Origin: Cupriavidus sp. AU9028
GTDB taxonomy: Bacteria > Pseudomonadota > Gammaproteobacteria > Burkholderiales > Burkholderiaceae
Reading direction: 5' to 3'
Assembly (NCBI RefSeq): GCF_019795295.1
Contig: NZ_JAIMCG010000002.1
Location: 248,001-312,000, forward strand
DNA: 64,000 nt
In this document: piece by piece, positions 26,541-35,973 of the stretch
Layout of the letters: every line of letters begins with the position of its first letter
Numbering within the stretch: position 1 is the stretch's first letter
Notes under the pieces: generated by a model
The model's database searches: none
Told to the model about the DNA's origin: nothing
The model's input: the letters and a program-made list of their open reading frames with translations, nothing else
Program-made: the position numbers and the translations under genes

Positions 26541-27122
26541 ATGCCTCCGCTTCCCTCGACACCGTCCTCCTACCGGGCCCCACCCGCTCCTGCTGTCCGG
26601 CGCTCGCCCGAGCCGGATGAAATCGCCGACGTTGCCGCGCAGCTGGCGGCGCTGGTCGACATGGCCGCGCTGTGCGGCCAGGCGCTGGAAGCGGCGTCGG
26701 TCAGCGCCGCGGATCCGCAGCTGCGGGCCATGCTGCTGCACCGGGCGGCATTGCAGCACCATGCCAGCGCCGATCTGTCGAACCGCATGCGCCTGATGCT
26801 CGAGCTGTCGGCGCGCACAGCGCCAGCGTCGCACGGCACGAGCCGCCCCACCCAACCGCCCGCGGCAGTGCGGGACCGCGCCGGGGACACGCCGATCCAG
26901 CTGGCGGCCCGACGCGCTTCCCGCGCCGCGACGACCTGCGGCACCATCCTGCGCTCGGAACTGGGCGACTCCTCGATCCGGCCCTTGCTGATGCGTTATT
27001 ACCATGAAGTCGCCGAATTGCTGCGCGTGCTGGAACAGCTTGTGCGCGACCAGCAACCGGCGAACCGCCGCATCGGCAACCGCCAATATGGTTCGACAGG
27101 GCACGCCGCGCGCGGCGGCTAG
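26541..27122 (+). CDS. Probable DUF2383-like helical-bundle protein
   Basis: This 193-residue protein is predicted all-helical from about residue 27, with VAAQLAALVDMAALCGQALEAASVSAADPQLRAMLLHRAA resembling the PA2169/DUF2383 four-helix bundles (given here only in outline, as similarity is weak). The middle is basic and Pro-rich, and a second helical pair follows (LRSELGDSSIRPLLMRYY). ATG 26541 has a weak site; the frame continues upstream, but the terminator at 26442 limits it. Confidence 0.55.
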   Translation: MPPLPSTPSSYRAPPAPAVRRSPEPDEIADVAAQLAALVDMAALCGQALEAASVSAADPQLRAMLLHRAALQHHASADLSNRMRLMLELSARTAPASHGTSRPTQPPAAVRDRAGDTPIQLAARRASRAATTCGTILRSELGDSSIRPLLMRYYHEVAELLRVLEQLVRDQQPANRRIGNRQYGSTGHAARGG

Positions 27123-27155
27123 CCTGCTGCCGTGCGGTCAATCGGGAATTGGCAG

Positions 27156-27446
27156 ATGACACCTACCCAAGACAACTCCCTTCCTCCTACCGATCAGGAT
27201 GCCGTGGCGGCGCAGGATCCCATCGCTCGCTCCCCCTGGGCGCGGCTGCTCGATGCGCTGGCGCTGACGCTGCTGGTGGTAGCGGCGGTCCATGAAGCGT
27301 TGATCTGGCTGGGGTCGCCGGGCTGGCTGCCGCGCCTGCCCCAGTCGGGCGGCAGCGACAGCGGCGTGCTGGTAGGCATCGTGTTCGCGCTGGCAGCCAT
27401 CTACGGCATCTATCTCGTCGTGCGCAGCTGGCGGCGAGTCGGCTAG
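27156..27446 (+). CDS. Small two-helix membrane protein
   Basis: This 96-residue protein has a disordered N-terminus of about 25 residues and two membrane helices (LLDALALTLLVVAAVHEALIW and VLVGIVFALAAIYGIYLVV) with a short loop between. I do not recognise a family. It follows the DUF2383-like gene closely and is probably co-transcribed. ATG 27156 is chosen because it leaves a plausible N-terminus. Confidence 0.6.
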   Translation: MTPTQDNSLPPTDQDAVAAQDPIARSPWARLLDALALTLLVVAAVHEALIWLGSPGWLPRLPQSGGSDSGVLVGIVFALAAIYGIYLVVRSWRRVG

Positions 27447-27517
27447 CGCCGCGGTCGCCGCAGCGGTGTCGGCGAGGTGGTGTCGCCGAGGTGGTGTGGG
27501 TCCGGCCCCGCTGCCGT

Positions 27518-28138
27518 TCAGGGTCTGCCGGGTTGCGGCCCGGTCCTGCCCTTGCGGCCCGGCTCGAGGGCTTCGTCACTGCGCGCCTCCTGCCGGCGGC
27601 GCCGTTGCCGCCAGCGCCAGCAGCGCACGAATTCCTCCACGAATGGCAGTACGCCAAAGGCGATCATCGCGGCCAGCAGCAGCCCGCGGGTGGCACCGCT
27701 AGGACCGTCCGTCTTCCAGCGCAAGCCCATGTCGGCAGCGCCGGCATCGGCCATCGCCAGGAACGCCTGCGGGTGCGACACGGCGACCAGAAAGAAGGCG
27801 GTCGCCGGCAACACTTCCAGCAGCCCGTGCATGTGCTGCTCGGTCGGACCGATCCGGCGCTTGCCAAAGGTGTAATGCACGTCCCACCAGGCCGTGAGGG
27901 CATGCAACACCAGCGCCGCCAGCATCAGCCAGAGCACCAGGGTGCTGATCTCGAAGAACAGCGCGAGCAGGATCGGCACCCCGACCTCGACCAGCATCAG
28001 CAGGTGCAGCCATGACTCGTTGACACCCACCGTCTGCTCGATGCGGTCGCGCCGATGGCAGGCCCAGTCACCCAGTCCGGCAAGCAGCCAGACCGGGATC
28101 AGCACGTAGAGCAGGATCAGTTGAACCGCCTCTGGCAT
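27518..28138 (-). CDS. Multi-pass membrane protein
   Basis: This 206-residue protein has about five hydrophobic helices, for example VQLILLYVLIPVWLLAGLG, LHLLMLVEVGVPILLALFF and GLLLAAMIAFGVLPFVEEF, with His residues in loops (DWACHRRDR, GPTEQHMHGLLEVL) that might bind metal or heme. The C-terminal tail is Arg-rich. I do not recognise the family. It follows the SDR gene after 13 bp on the same strand, so the two are probably co-transcribed from the sigma-54-like element at 29264. Confidence 0.75.
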   Translation of the reverse strand: MPEAVQLILLYVLIPVWLLAGLGDWACHRRDRIEQTVGVNESWLHLLMLVEVGVPILLALFFEISTLVLWLMLAALVLHALTAWWDVHYTFGKRRIGPTEQHMHGLLEVLPATAFFLVAVSHPQAFLAMADAGAADMGLRWKTDGPSGATRGLLLAAMIAFGVLPFVEEFVRCWRWRQRRRRQEARSDEALEPGRKGRTGPQPGRP

Positions 28139-28151
28139 GGCGACGGCAGCA

Positions 28152-29165
28152 TCAGCGCAGACGGCCGCGCCGCATCGTCAACGCGGCGGCGATGCCGAGC
28201 GAGGCACCGATCAGCATCGCGCCGGTCGCCACCGGGTGGCGGGTACTGGCGCTATAGGCGCAGGCCTTGACGACGTGCGGCCGCCCCTGCCGGTCCACCA
28301 GGTCGTTGGTGGCGTTGTACAGCGCGTTGTTCTCCAGCGGCCCGGCCGGCTGATTGGTGCGCTGCGCGCGGCCCAGGAAGCGGCGCATCACGCGGTCGTA
28401 CACGCCAGGCATGTGGTAAGCCATCGACGACATCGCCTTGGAAGCGGCACCGACGAACATGTCGCGGCGCGGATGCTCGGCGGCATACAGGATGGCTTCG
28501 GCGGCCAGCTCGGGATCGTAGACCGGCGGTGGCAGGTCCGGCTCGACCTCCAGATAGTTCTTCGCATGCGCGGCGAACGGAGTATCCAGCGCCGCCGGCT
28601 TGATCAGCGTGACCGAAATGGGCGCGCGCTCCTGCTCCAGTTCGAGCCGCAGCGAATCGGTGAAGCCCTTCACCGCGTGCTTGGAGGCGGCATAGGCGCT
28701 TTGCAGCGGCAGCGGCACGTCCGACGCTTCGCTGCCGATGTTGATGATCGCGCCGCCGCGTTCGCGCAGGTGGGCGGCCGCGACCAGCGAGCCGTGCACC
28801 GTGCCCCAGTAATTGGTGTCGAACAGCTTGCGCTGGTCTTCGACCGGCACTTCACTGTGGCGCCCGTAGACCGTAACGCCCGCATTGTTCACCCAGGTGT
28901 CGAAGCCGCCGAAGCGCTCGATGGCCGCCTGCGCCAACGCCTTCACCTCGTCCAGATTGCCCACGTCGGCGGCAACGGTGATGACTTCCGCCCCGCTCTC
29001 GCGCAGTTCCTCGGCCAGGCGGTGCAGGACCTCGGCGCTGCGCGCGGCAAGTACCAGCTTTGCGCCGCGCTGCGCCGCCCGCCGTGCCGTCAGCAGGCCG
29101 ACACCGCTCGTTGCGCCGGTGATCACCATGACTTGCGAATCCAGTTTCTTCAATGTCGATTTCAT
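28152..29165 (-). CDS. Short-chain dehydrogenase/reductase with C-terminal membrane segment
   Basis: This 337-residue protein is an SDR: the cofactor motif TGATSGVGLL, NNAGVTVYG, the catalytic Ser (IINIGSEAS) and the YAASK pair are present. The C-terminal 70 residues extend beyond the usual 250-residue SDR fold and end with a hydrophobic helix (GAMLIGASLGIAAALTM) and a basic tail, so it may be membrane-attached. SDRs of this subtype act on lipids or ketones, but the substrate is unknown. GGGAG precedes the ATG. Confidence 0.85.
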   Translation of the reverse strand: MKSTLKKLDSQVMVITGATSGVGLLTARRAAQRGAKLVLAARSAEVLHRLAEELRESGAEVITVAADVGNLDEVKALAQAAIERFGGFDTWVNNAGVTVYGRHSEVPVEDQRKLFDTNYWGTVHGSLVAAAHLRERGGAIINIGSEASDVPLPLQSAYAASKHAVKGFTDSLRLELEQERAPISVTLIKPAALDTPFAAHAKNYLEVEPDLPPPVYDPELAAEAILYAAEHPRRDMFVGAASKAMSSMAYHMPGVYDRVMRRFLGRAQRTNQPAGPLENNALYNATNDLVDRQGRPHVVKACAYSASTRHPVATGAMLIGASLGIAAALTMRRGRLR

Positions 29166-29263
29166 CTTGCGCTCCCGGGCCCGCGTCAGTTGTAGCGCGC
29201 ACCGCCGGCGACGGCGCGCGGCCGCCAGCCTTCGGGCCCTGGCAGCGGCGGCGTGCAGGGCGT

Positions 29264-29279
29264 CGCAAAGACCATGCCG
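29264..29279 (-). promoter_or_regulatory. Sigma-54-like element for the SDR-membrane protein operon
   Basis: On the minus strand the sequence is CGGCATGGTCTTTGCG, matching 9 of 12 consensus positions. It lies about 100 bp before the ATG at 29165. Confidence 0.45.
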
Positions 29280-29400
29280 CCAATGCGCCCCCGACGCGGC
29301 GCCGGTCCCCCAATTACAAAACGGTGCAATTTCGCCATCGTCGCTATCGCCGTGGGCGCCGCCGGAGAGGAAATTTTTTTCCTGCGGAAGGGAACCAAGG

Positions 29401-29422
29401 GAGAAGCGTTATAACGCTTCTC
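29401..29422. promoter_or_regulatory. Perfect 22-bp palindrome upstream of the GT4 operon
   Basis: The arms are GAGAAGCGTTA and its exact reverse complement. The site lies 28 bp upstream of the sigma-54-like element at 29451 and 114 bp before the ATG at 29537. A perfect 22-bp palindrome without a T-run is a better operator or activator site than a terminator. It could be the binding site of an activator or repressor. Confidence 0.55.
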
Positions 29423-29450
29423 CTCTTCAACAGCCTGAGAAGACGCTTGC

Positions 29451-29466
29451 TGGCATGCAAGCTGCA
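29451..29466 (+). promoter_or_regulatory. Sigma-54-like promoter of the plus-strand glycan operon
   Basis: The sequence TGGCATGCAAGCTGCA matches 10 of 12 consensus positions, with GG and GC ten bases apart. It lies 71 bp before the ATG at 29537. Confidence 0.55.
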
Positions 29467-29536
29467 ACCTTCCCGGTTTTACAAGCGAGTCGACCGCGGC
29501 AACGTGGCCGCGGCGCGTACAACCGGGAGCCAAACC

Positions 29537-30820
29537 ATGCGCAGGATCGCGTTGATCAGTGAACACGCCTCCCCACTGGCCGGACCAGGCAGTGTAGACA
29601 GTGGCGGGCAGAACATTTATGTAGCGCAACTCGCCCGGCATCTTGGCAAGCGAGGGTATCCGGTCGACGTGTTCACTCGACGTGACAAAGGGCTGCTGCC
29701 CGACACGGTGGCGATGGCGCCCAACGTCCGCGTGGTCCACGTTCCCGCCGGCCCCGCCGTGCATGTGCCGAAGGAACAGCTGCTTCCCTATATGAATGCG
29801 TTCGGCGACTACATGACCCAGTTCATGGCCAACGAGCGCGCCGGCTATATGGTGATGCATGCCAACTTCTTCATGTCGGGCCTGGCCGCGCTGCGTGCGA
29901 AGCAATCGCTGGGCATCCCGCTGGTCACCACCTTTCATGCGCTAGGCAAAGTGCGGCGCCTGCACCAGGGCACCGCGGACGGCTTTCCCGACAGCCGCTT
30001 CGCCATCGAGGAGCAGCTGGTGCGCGAATCGGACTGCATCGTGGCCGAATGCCCGCAGGATCGGCACGACCTGATCCGGCTCTACGACGCCAATCCGTCC
30101 TCGATCGAGACCGTCCCGTGCGGGTTCGACGGCGACGAGTTCACCCCTGTTCCTCGCGCGGAAGCGCGCAGGGCGCTGGGATGGGTGCCGGGGGAGTTCT
30201 CGGTGCTGCAACTGGGCCGGATGGTGCCGCGCAAGGGCATCGACAACGTCGTGCGGGCAATCGGCGAACTGCGGCGCGCCTACGGCATCCGCGCCCGCCT
30301 CTATATCGTGGGCGGCAATTCCGATCAGCCCAGCCCGGCGGCGACGCCCGAGATCGGCCGGCTGCAGAAGATCGCGGCCGAGGAAGGCGTCAGCGACCTG
30401 GTCACCTTCGTCGGCCGCCGCGGCCGCGACCAGCTGCGCCTGTTCTACAGTGCCGCCAACGTCTTCGTCACCACGCCGTGGTACGAGCCGTTCGGCATCA
30501 CGCCGGTCGAAGCGATGGCCTGCGGCGTGCCCGTGGTGGGAGCATCGGTCGGCGGCATCCGCAGCACCGTGCTGAACGGGCGCACCGGCTACCTGGTGCC
30601 GCCGCGCGACCCGGCAGCCCTCGCGGCACGGCTGGCACGCCTGGCCTGCGATCCGATCCTGGCCGAGCGGATGGGCGCGGCCGGACGGCGCCGCGCCGAC
30701 ACCCACTTCACCTGGGCCGGTGTCGCGGCGCGGATGGAAAGCGTCTATAGCCGGGTGGCGAACGTGCCGGCGACGGAAACGGTGCAGCAGGCGCCGGTTG
30801 CCGCGCAAGTCGCGGCCTGA
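29537..30820 (+). CDS. GT4-family glycosyltransferase
   Basis: This 427-residue retaining GT-B enzyme belongs to the GT4 group of sucrose-phosphate-synthase-like and D-inositol-3-phosphate glycosyltransferases. The N-terminus [20 protein letters not shown] is diagnostic, followed by FTRRDKG and [12 protein letters not shown]. The C-terminal nucleotide-sugar motif is [20 protein letters not shown] with the E-x7-E pair. The acceptor is not predictable. It is the first gene of a plus-strand operon with the UXS-like gene 16 bp downstream. ATG 29537 has GGGAG upstream. Confidence 0.9.
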   Translation: MRRIALISEHASPLAGPGSVDSGGQNIYVAQLARHLGKRGYPVDVFTRRDKGLLPDTVAMAPNVRVVHVPAGPAVHVPKEQLLPYMNAFGDYMTQFMANERAGYMVMHANFFMSGLAALRAKQSLGIPLVTTFHALGKVRRLHQGTADGFPDSRFAIEEQLVRESDCIVAECPQDRHDLIRLYDANPSSIETVPCGFDGDEFTPVPRAEARRALGWVPGEFSVLQLGRMVPRKGIDNVVRAIGELRRAYGIRARLYIVGGNSDQPSPAATPEIGRLQKIAAEEGVSDLVTFVGRRGRDQLRLFYSAANVFVTTPWYEPFGITPVEAMACGVPVVGASVGGIRSTVLNGRTGYLVPPRDPAALAARLARLACDPILAERMGAAGRRRADTHFTWAGVAARMESVYSRVANVPATETVQQAPVAAQVAA

Positions 30821-30836
30821 GCGCGGGAGGATCACG

Positions 30837-31940
30837 ATGAAGGAAGCTCACCGTCGCCGGGTGCTCGTCACCGGGGGAGCCGGCTTTCTCGGCTCGCATC
30901 TGTGCGACCGGCTGGTGCAGGCCGGCCACGACGTGCTCTGCGTCGACAACTTCTATACCGGCAGCAAGGACAACATCGCCCATCTGCTGCGCGAGCCCAA
31001 CTTCGAGCTGATGCGGCATGACGTCACCTTCCCGCTGTATGTGGAGGTGGACCAGATCTACAACCTGGCGTGCCCCGCTTCGCCCGTGCACTACCAGAGC
31101 GATCCGGTGCAGACCACCAAGACCAGCGTGCACGGCGCGATCAACATGCTGGGCCTGGCCAAGCGCGTCAAGGCGCGCATCCTGCAGGCGTCCACCAGCG
31201 AGGTCTATGGCGATCCGGCCTGCCATCCGCAGCAGGAGTCCTACTGGGGCCACGTCAATCCGATCGGCCTGCGCTCCTGCTACGACGAGGGCAAGCGCTG
31301 CGCCGAGACGCTGTTCATGGACTATCACCGGCAGCATCGGGTCGACGTGCGTATCGCCCGCATCTTCAATACCTATGGGCCGCGCATGCATCCGGCCGAT
31401 GGACGGGTCGTCTCCAACTTCATCACGCAGGCCCTGTCGGGGCAGCCGCTGACGGTCTACGGCGACGGCTCGCAGACCCGCTCGTTCTGCTATGTGGACG
31501 ACCTGATCGACGGGTTGATCCGGCTGATGGAGGCGGAGGGCGATCACAGCATGCCGGTCAACCTGGGCAATCCCTGTGAGGTGTCGATGCTCGATATCGC
31601 CCGCAAGGTGCTGGCGGCAACCGGGTCGCGCTCACCCATCGTGATGCGTCCGCTGCCGTCCGACGATCCGCGCCAGCGCTGCCCGGACATCGCCCGCGCC
31701 GCCGAGCTGCTGCAGTGGGCGCCGACGGTGGACCTGGACGAAGGCCTGCGCCGCACCGTCGCGTACTTCGCCCAGCGGATGCGGGACGAAGGCACGGTGC
31801 CGGCGGCGGTCAACGATGCCGCCACGCCTGCTCCCACCGCAGCGAAGGCGGCCGGCTCGCGCCGGAACAGCGCCGTGGCCAGCCAGGCCGGTGCGGTGGT
31901 GGTACCGGCTGGCGTGGTGCCGGCCGCCGTGCGAGGCTGA
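30837..31940 (+). CDS. UDP-glucuronate decarboxylase (UDP-xylose synthase)-like
   Basis: This 367-residue NAD-dependent SDR matches UXS enzymes, which decarboxylate UDP-glucuronate to UDP-xylose. Markers are [53 protein letters not shown] with the Tyr149-Lys153 pair, [10 protein letters not shown] and [16 protein letters not shown]. The last 45 residues form an Ala/Val/Pro tail not present in typical UXS of about 312 residues. GGGAGG precedes the ATG. In this context it supplies a pentose donor to the glycosyltransferases. Confidence 0.92.
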   Translation: MKEAHRRRVLVTGGAGFLGSHLCDRLVQAGHDVLCVDNFYTGSKDNIAHLLREPNFELMRHDVTFPLYVEVDQIYNLACPASPVHYQSDPVQTTKTSVHGAINMLGLAKRVKARILQASTSEVYGDPACHPQQESYWGHVNPIGLRSCYDEGKRCAETLFMDYHRQHRVDVRIARIFNTYGPRMHPADGRVVSNFITQALSGQPLTVYGDGSQTRSFCYVDDLIDGLIRLMEAEGDHSMPVNLGNPCEVSMLDIARKVLAATGSRSPIVMRPLPSDDPRQRCPDIARAAELLQWAPTVDLDEGLRRTVAYFAQRMRDEGTVPAAVNDAATPAPTAAKAAGSRRNSAVASQAGAVVVPAGVVPAAVRG

Positions 31941-31997
31941 TCCAGACCATCCCCGGGAACCGGTGCGGCACTGTCGACACTGCCCGGGGAGCAGCGC

Positions 31998-32222
31998 ATG
32001 ACCGCTACCGTGACCTTCCTGATCTACCGCATCGAATGGCATCGGCGCCGTGCGACCGCGATGCGTGCGGCGCGTGGCGGCATGCCGGTGCAACGCGCGC
32101 CGTGCCGGATCTACTGGGCGGAGGATGCGTTTGGCCGGCCTCGCAGCGAGGCCTCCCCCAACGGGCCGGAGCGATGGCGCGGACCTTGCAAAAGCAACGA
32201 CTTGCAGACAGATTCGGACTGA
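31998..32222 (+). CDS. Small ORF, doubtful
   Basis: This 74-residue, Arg-rich ORF lies between the UXS-like gene and the PIG-L gene. It has GGGGAGC just before the ATG and ends 4 bp before the next gene, which would fit an operon. The sequence is basic and has no recognisable fold, and the composition could equally be random high-GC coding. Confidence 0.3.
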   Translation: MTATVTFLIYRIEWHRRRATAMRAARGGMPVQRAPCRIYWAEDAFGRPRSEASPNGPERWRGPCKSNDLQTDSD

Positions 32223-32226
32223 CCTC

Positions 32227-32961
32227 ATGTCTCTTTCGGTATCGGTACCCCTTGTCGTCATCTCGCCGCATCTGGACGATGCGGTGTTCAGCTGCGGCAA
32301 CCTGCTTGCCGCGTGTCCGGGCTCGGTGGTCGTCACCGTGTTCGCGGGCATTCCGTCCTTCGATATGCCCGCGCCCGACTGGGACAAGGTGGCGGGTTTC
32401 GATACCGCGGCGCAGGCGATGCTCGCGCGTCGCGACGAGGACCGCGCGGCGCTGGCGGAACTCGGCGCCCGGCCGATCTGGCTCGACCTGCTCGATGCAC
32501 AGTATGAATCGAAGCATACGGCCGACGAGATCGCGGCCCGCCTCGCGCCAGCGATCGCGCTGAACAACGCCTGCGCCGTGGTGGCGCCCTGCGGGCTCTA
32601 TCACTCGGACCATGTGCTGGTGCACGAGGCCTGCGCAAAGCTGTGGCGCGAACGCGATCACGGCGGCCCGCCCTGGCTCTTCTACGAGGAAGCGATCTAC
32701 CGGCGCAAGCCGGGCATGCTGCACCAGTTGCTGGCGCGCTGGCACGATGCCGGCATGGTTTCCACGCCCGTGGACCTAGCCATCGGCGAGCACACGGCGA
32801 CCAAAGCGAGGGCCTGCAATGCCTACGCGAGCCAGCTTGCCATGTTCGACTCCGCCACCATCAGCGACCTGAGCGCGCCGGAGCGGTACTGGCAATGGGA
32901 AACGGGCAGCGGCGGCAATGCGCCGGCCGCGGCCGCCTGCACCAGCGAGGATCGCGTGTGA
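32227..32961 (+). CDS. PIG-L (LmbE)-family deacetylase
   Basis: This 244-residue zinc-dependent enzyme resembles N-acetylglucosaminyl deacetylases such as PIG-L and MshB. The metal motif is PHLDDAVFSCG (His15, Asp17, Asp18), and the third ligand is likely in GLYHSDHVLVHEA. Such enzymes remove an acetyl group from an amino sugar. It overlaps the following GT2 start by 4 bp (GTGA), so the two are translationally coupled. The start at ATG 32227 has only a weak ribosome site. Confidence 0.88.
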   Translation: MSLSVSVPLVVISPHLDDAVFSCGNLLAACPGSVVVTVFAGIPSFDMPAPDWDKVAGFDTAAQAMLARRDEDRAALAELGARPIWLDLLDAQYESKHTADEIAARLAPAIALNNACAVVAPCGLYHSDHVLVHEACAKLWRERDHGGPPWLFYEEAIYRRKPGMLHQLLARWHDAGMVSTPVDLAIGEHTATKARACNAYASQLAMFDSATISDLSAPERYWQWETGSGGNAPAAAACTSEDRV

Positions 32962-33863
32962 GCGCGAGCGGCAGCGACGGGCGGCGCCGGCACGAGCCGC
33001 GCGTCAGCGTGGTGGTCCTGACCTACAACCGCTGCAACTGGCTACGCGGCACGCTGCGGCGGCTGGTCGAACTACCCGAGCGCGTGCCGATCGCCGTGGT
33101 GGACAACGGCTCGTCCGACGGCACCGCCGACATGGTGCGTGCGGAGTTTCCCGAAGCCACGCTACTGCGCCTGCCCGACAATATCGGCGCGGCGGCGCGC
33201 AACGTCGGCGTCGATTGGGCGCGCACGCCTTACGTGGCCTTCTGCGACGACGATACCTGGTGGCACCCCGGCGCCCTGACGCTGGCGGCGGACATGCTGG
33301 ACCGGCATCATGACGTCGCGTCGCTGACGGCACGGCTGATGGTGGTCCGGGAAGGCCGCGAGCCGGAAACCGATGGCATCAGCCACGTGATGGCCGACAG
33401 CCCGATTCCGTCGGCCGGCCTGCCGGGCAAGGCGATCCTTGGCCTGCTGGCCGGCGCCAGCGTGTTCCGCACCCAGGCCTACCGCAGCGCCGGCGGCTAT
33501 CATCCGCGGCTGTTCATCGGCGGCGAGGAAACGCTGCTGGCATTGGACCTGTCGGCGCTGGGCTGGCGGCTGGTCTATTGTCCGGAGCTGGTGGCCTACC
33601 ATCAGCCCTGCCCGGTGCGCGCCCACCGGCTGCGGCGCCGGCTGCTGGCGCGCAACGCGATCTGGTCGGCGTGGCTGCGCCTGCCGGCGTCGGCGGCACT
33701 GGCGGAAAGCCTGCGCACGCTGCCGGCGCTGATGCGCGAGGGCGGCCTCATCGGCTGCCTCGATACCGTGCGCGGCCTGCCGTGGATCCTGCGCGAGCGA
33801 GCGGTCATTCCGCCCACGGTGCAGGCGCTGCGGCGGTACCTGGGTCCGCCGCAGCCGCGCTGA
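32958..33863 (+). CDS. GT2-family glycosyltransferase
   Basis: This 301-residue GT-A enzyme opens with VSVVVLTYNRCNWLRG, followed by the nucleotide site VVDNGSSDGT and a DDD-type metal triad in AFCDDDTWWH. A second acidic motif is GGEETLLALDL. The GTG start overlaps the previous stop by 4 bp, as is usual in operons. It is the last gene of the plus-strand glycan operon and converges with the GT gene ending at 33870. The sugar transferred is unknown. Confidence 0.9.
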   Translation: MSASGSDGRRRHEPRVSVVVLTYNRCNWLRGTLRRLVELPERVPIAVVDNGSSDGTADMVRAEFPEATLLRLPDNIGAAARNVGVDWARTPYVAFCDDDTWWHPGALTLAADMLDRHHDVASLTARLMVVREGREPETDGISHVMADSPIPSAGLPGKAILGLLAGASVFRTQAYRSAGGYHPRLFIGGEETLLALDLSALGWRLVYCPELVAYHQPCPVRAHRLRRRLLARNAIWSAWLRLPASAALAESLRTLPALMREGGLIGCLDTVRGLPWILRERAVIPPTVQALRRYLGPPQPR

Positions 33864-33869
33864 GTCCCC

Positions 33870-34817
33870 TCAGGCCGCGAAGGTCCGCAGCGTGCGGCAC
33901 CAGTCGTCGACGAAGCGCTCGATGCCGAAGCGCTCCATCGCCGTCGCGCGGGCGCGCTGGCCCCAGCGCATCGCCAGCCCCGGGTCGGCCAGCAGCTGGC
34001 GCATGACGTCGACCAGCCGTTCCGGCCGCGTGTCGACGTAGCCGTTGCACTCGTTGCGAATGACCGAGGACATCTCGGTGGTCGCCAGCCCGACGATCGG
34101 CATGCCGATCGCCATCGCCTCGACCACCGCCAGCCCCAGGCTGGTGTAGCGAATCGGATTGAAGAAGAAGCGGTAGCGTGCGCAAAACGCGGCCAGTTCC
34201 GGGTTGGGCACTTCCCCCAGGCCGCCCGCTTCCTCCGCTGCCATGCCGACCAGGTCGAGCGGCAGCTGATCGCGCATCTGCGCGAACACGTCGGCGCCCA
34301 GCCGCCGGCCGCGCCGCTGCAGGTTGTTGACCACGCAGATGCCGCGCTCGAGCTCGCCGCTGTAGCGGACATTCGGATCGACCAGCACGCCATGCTCGAT
34401 CACCCGGGACGGCGTCACGCCGCTGTCCCACATCAGGGCATTGAAGGGCGTCACATGCACCAGCAGCACGTTCGGATCCTGAACCGGATGGACGGTCGCG
34501 GTGGGATGCTGTTGCGGCGGATCGTGCTCCAGGAAGATGGTGGGCAGACGCCGCTGGGTTTCCGTCAGCAGCTCCAGGCGATCGCTGTCCCAGTGCCGTT
34601 GGTGCTGGTACAGCACGCAGTCGAACTCGGTGTTCGGCACCTCGTCGTAGGGGACCTCGTGCACGTTGGCGCCCCAGGGCAGCGCGCCCACCGCGCCGGC
34701 GTAGCCCGGCGGATGTCCCGGCTTGGTGACCAGATACAGGTCATGCGGGATCTGCGACAGGTAGTACAGGTAATTGCCATGGACGTGCCATGTGAGAATG
34801 CGCAAGCGCTCAGGCAT
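33870..34817 (-). CDS. GT-B glycosyltransferase (GT4-like)
   Basis: This 315-residue protein is the last gene of the minus-strand glycan operon. The C-terminal half has the nucleotide-sugar region with FFFNPIRYTSLGLAVVEAMA and MPIVGLATTEMSSVI, the E-x7-E-like pair typical of GT4. The N-terminal half has ILTWHVHGNYLYYLSQ and TIFLEHDPPQQHP. Its start overlaps the end of the upstream GT9 gene by 8 bp. Acceptor and donor are unknown. Confidence 0.82.
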   Translation of the reverse strand: MPERLRILTWHVHGNYLYYLSQIPHDLYLVTKPGHPPGYAGAVGALPWGANVHEVPYDEVPNTEFDCVLYQHQRHWDSDRLELLTETQRRLPTIFLEHDPPQQHPTATVHPVQDPNVLLVHVTPFNALMWDSGVTPSRVIEHGVLVDPNVRYSGELERGICVVNNLQRRGRRLGADVFAQMRDQLPLDLVGMAAEEAGGLGEVPNPELAAFCARYRFFFNPIRYTSLGLAVVEAMAIGMPIVGLATTEMSSVIRNECNGYVDTRPERLVDVMRQLLADPGLAMRWGQRARATAMERFGIERFVDDWCRTLRTFAA

Positions 34818-35973
34818 GGCTCATTTCCTCGGTGACAGGTTTCGATTGGGGCGCACTGGCCAGCGCCATCGCGGTGGTGACCACCTGCTCGACGCCGATG
34901 CCGCGCGCGCAGACGTGGCCGATGGGGCAGACCACGTGCATGCAGGGCCGGCATTCAGGATAGTCGGCGAGGACCTTGTGCAGGCTGGCATCGAGCGGCG
35001 CCCAGCGTGCGCTGTCGCTGCCGCAGGACACCACCACGCTCGGCGTGCGCATCGCCGCGGCGATGTGCGAGGCCCCGGTGTCGTTGCACAGCAGCAGCCG
35101 GGCGTGCCGCACCACCGCCGCCATGGTGCCCAGGTCGGTGCGGCCGCACAGATTGACCGCGCGCGGGCCCAGTCCCTGGCAAAGGCGCTCCGCCAGCTCC
35201 GCTTCGTCGGGCGTGCCGGTCACGACCACCTTCCAGTCCTTGGCCAGCGCGGCGGCCGCGGCGGCAAAGCGTTCGATCGGCCAGCGCCGCGACTGCATGC
35301 GGGCACCGGGGTGCACGCAGATGTAGTTGCCCGGCTGCAGGCCATGCAGATGGGCGAGCAGATGAAAGCCGGCGAGGTCGGTTGCCGATAGCGGGAAATC
35401 CAGATGCAAGCCGTCCACCGGATAGCCGAGCGCCGCCGGCAGCGCGGCGAGACGTTCCACCTCATTGCCTTCCGGCCATTCGATCAGCGTTTCGCGCGGC
35501 CGGTGCGCGGCCAGCGACGTGACGGTAGGCATGTCGCGGTACGGATCGTCCGGTGCCTCGCCCGGCCCAGCCGGCGGCATCGACGGTGCCGGGCTGCCGG
35601 CCGGGCGAAAGCCCGCCATCGCCCGCGCCCCCAGGCGCCGCACGATCCCGTTGGTCAGCTGGCCGCTGCCATGCAGCTGGATCGCCAGATCGAATTGCCG
35701 CTGTCTCGCCTCGGCGTAGAAGGCGTCCACCTGCGCATCGTTGACCGGCTGCTCGGGCATGCCGGGCGCGCCGGGGAAGGCCATATGGTCGTCGACGAGC
35801 GCGGAGAAGCGCTCGGCAAACGAGGCGGCCCACGGCAGCCCGATCAGCGTGATGGTGGCGTCGGGTTCGCCCTTGCGCAAGGCGCGCAGCGCCGGCACCG
35901 CTACCAGCATGTCGCCGAGCTGCAACGCGCGGAATACGGCGATCTGGCGCGGGCGTGCGGAGGCAACAGTCAT
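34810..35973 (-). CDS. GT9 (heptosyltransferase-like) glycosyltransferase
   Basis: This 387-residue protein is of the GT9 ADP-heptose:LPS heptosyltransferase family. The N-terminal element IAVFRALQLGDMLVAVPALRAL, the donor-binding segment VHPGARMQSRRWP and NDTGASHIAAAM are characteristic, and a Cys-rich C-terminal loop (ECRPCMHVVCPIGHVC) follows. Its ATG overlaps the stop of the GT2 gene upstream by 4 bp (ATGA). The presence of GmhB in the same operon supports heptose as the donor sugar. Confidence 0.88.
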   Translation of the reverse strand: MTVASARPRQIAVFRALQLGDMLVAVPALRALRKGEPDATITLIGLPWAASFAERFSALVDDHMAFPGAPGMPEQPVNDAQVDAFYAEARQRQFDLAIQLHGSGQLTNGIVRRLGARAMAGFRPAGSPAPSMPPAGPGEAPDDPYRDMPTVTSLAAHRPRETLIEWPEGNEVERLAALPAALGYPVDGLHLDFPLSATDLAGFHLLAHLHGLQPGNYICVHPGARMQSRRWPIERFAAAAAALAKDWKVVVTGTPDEAELAERLCQGLGPRAVNLCGRTDLGTMAAVVRHARLLLCNDTGASHIAAAMRTPSVVVSCGSDSARWAPLDASLHKVLADYPECRPCMHVVCPIGHVCARGIGVEQVVTTAMALASAPQSKPVTEEMSHA

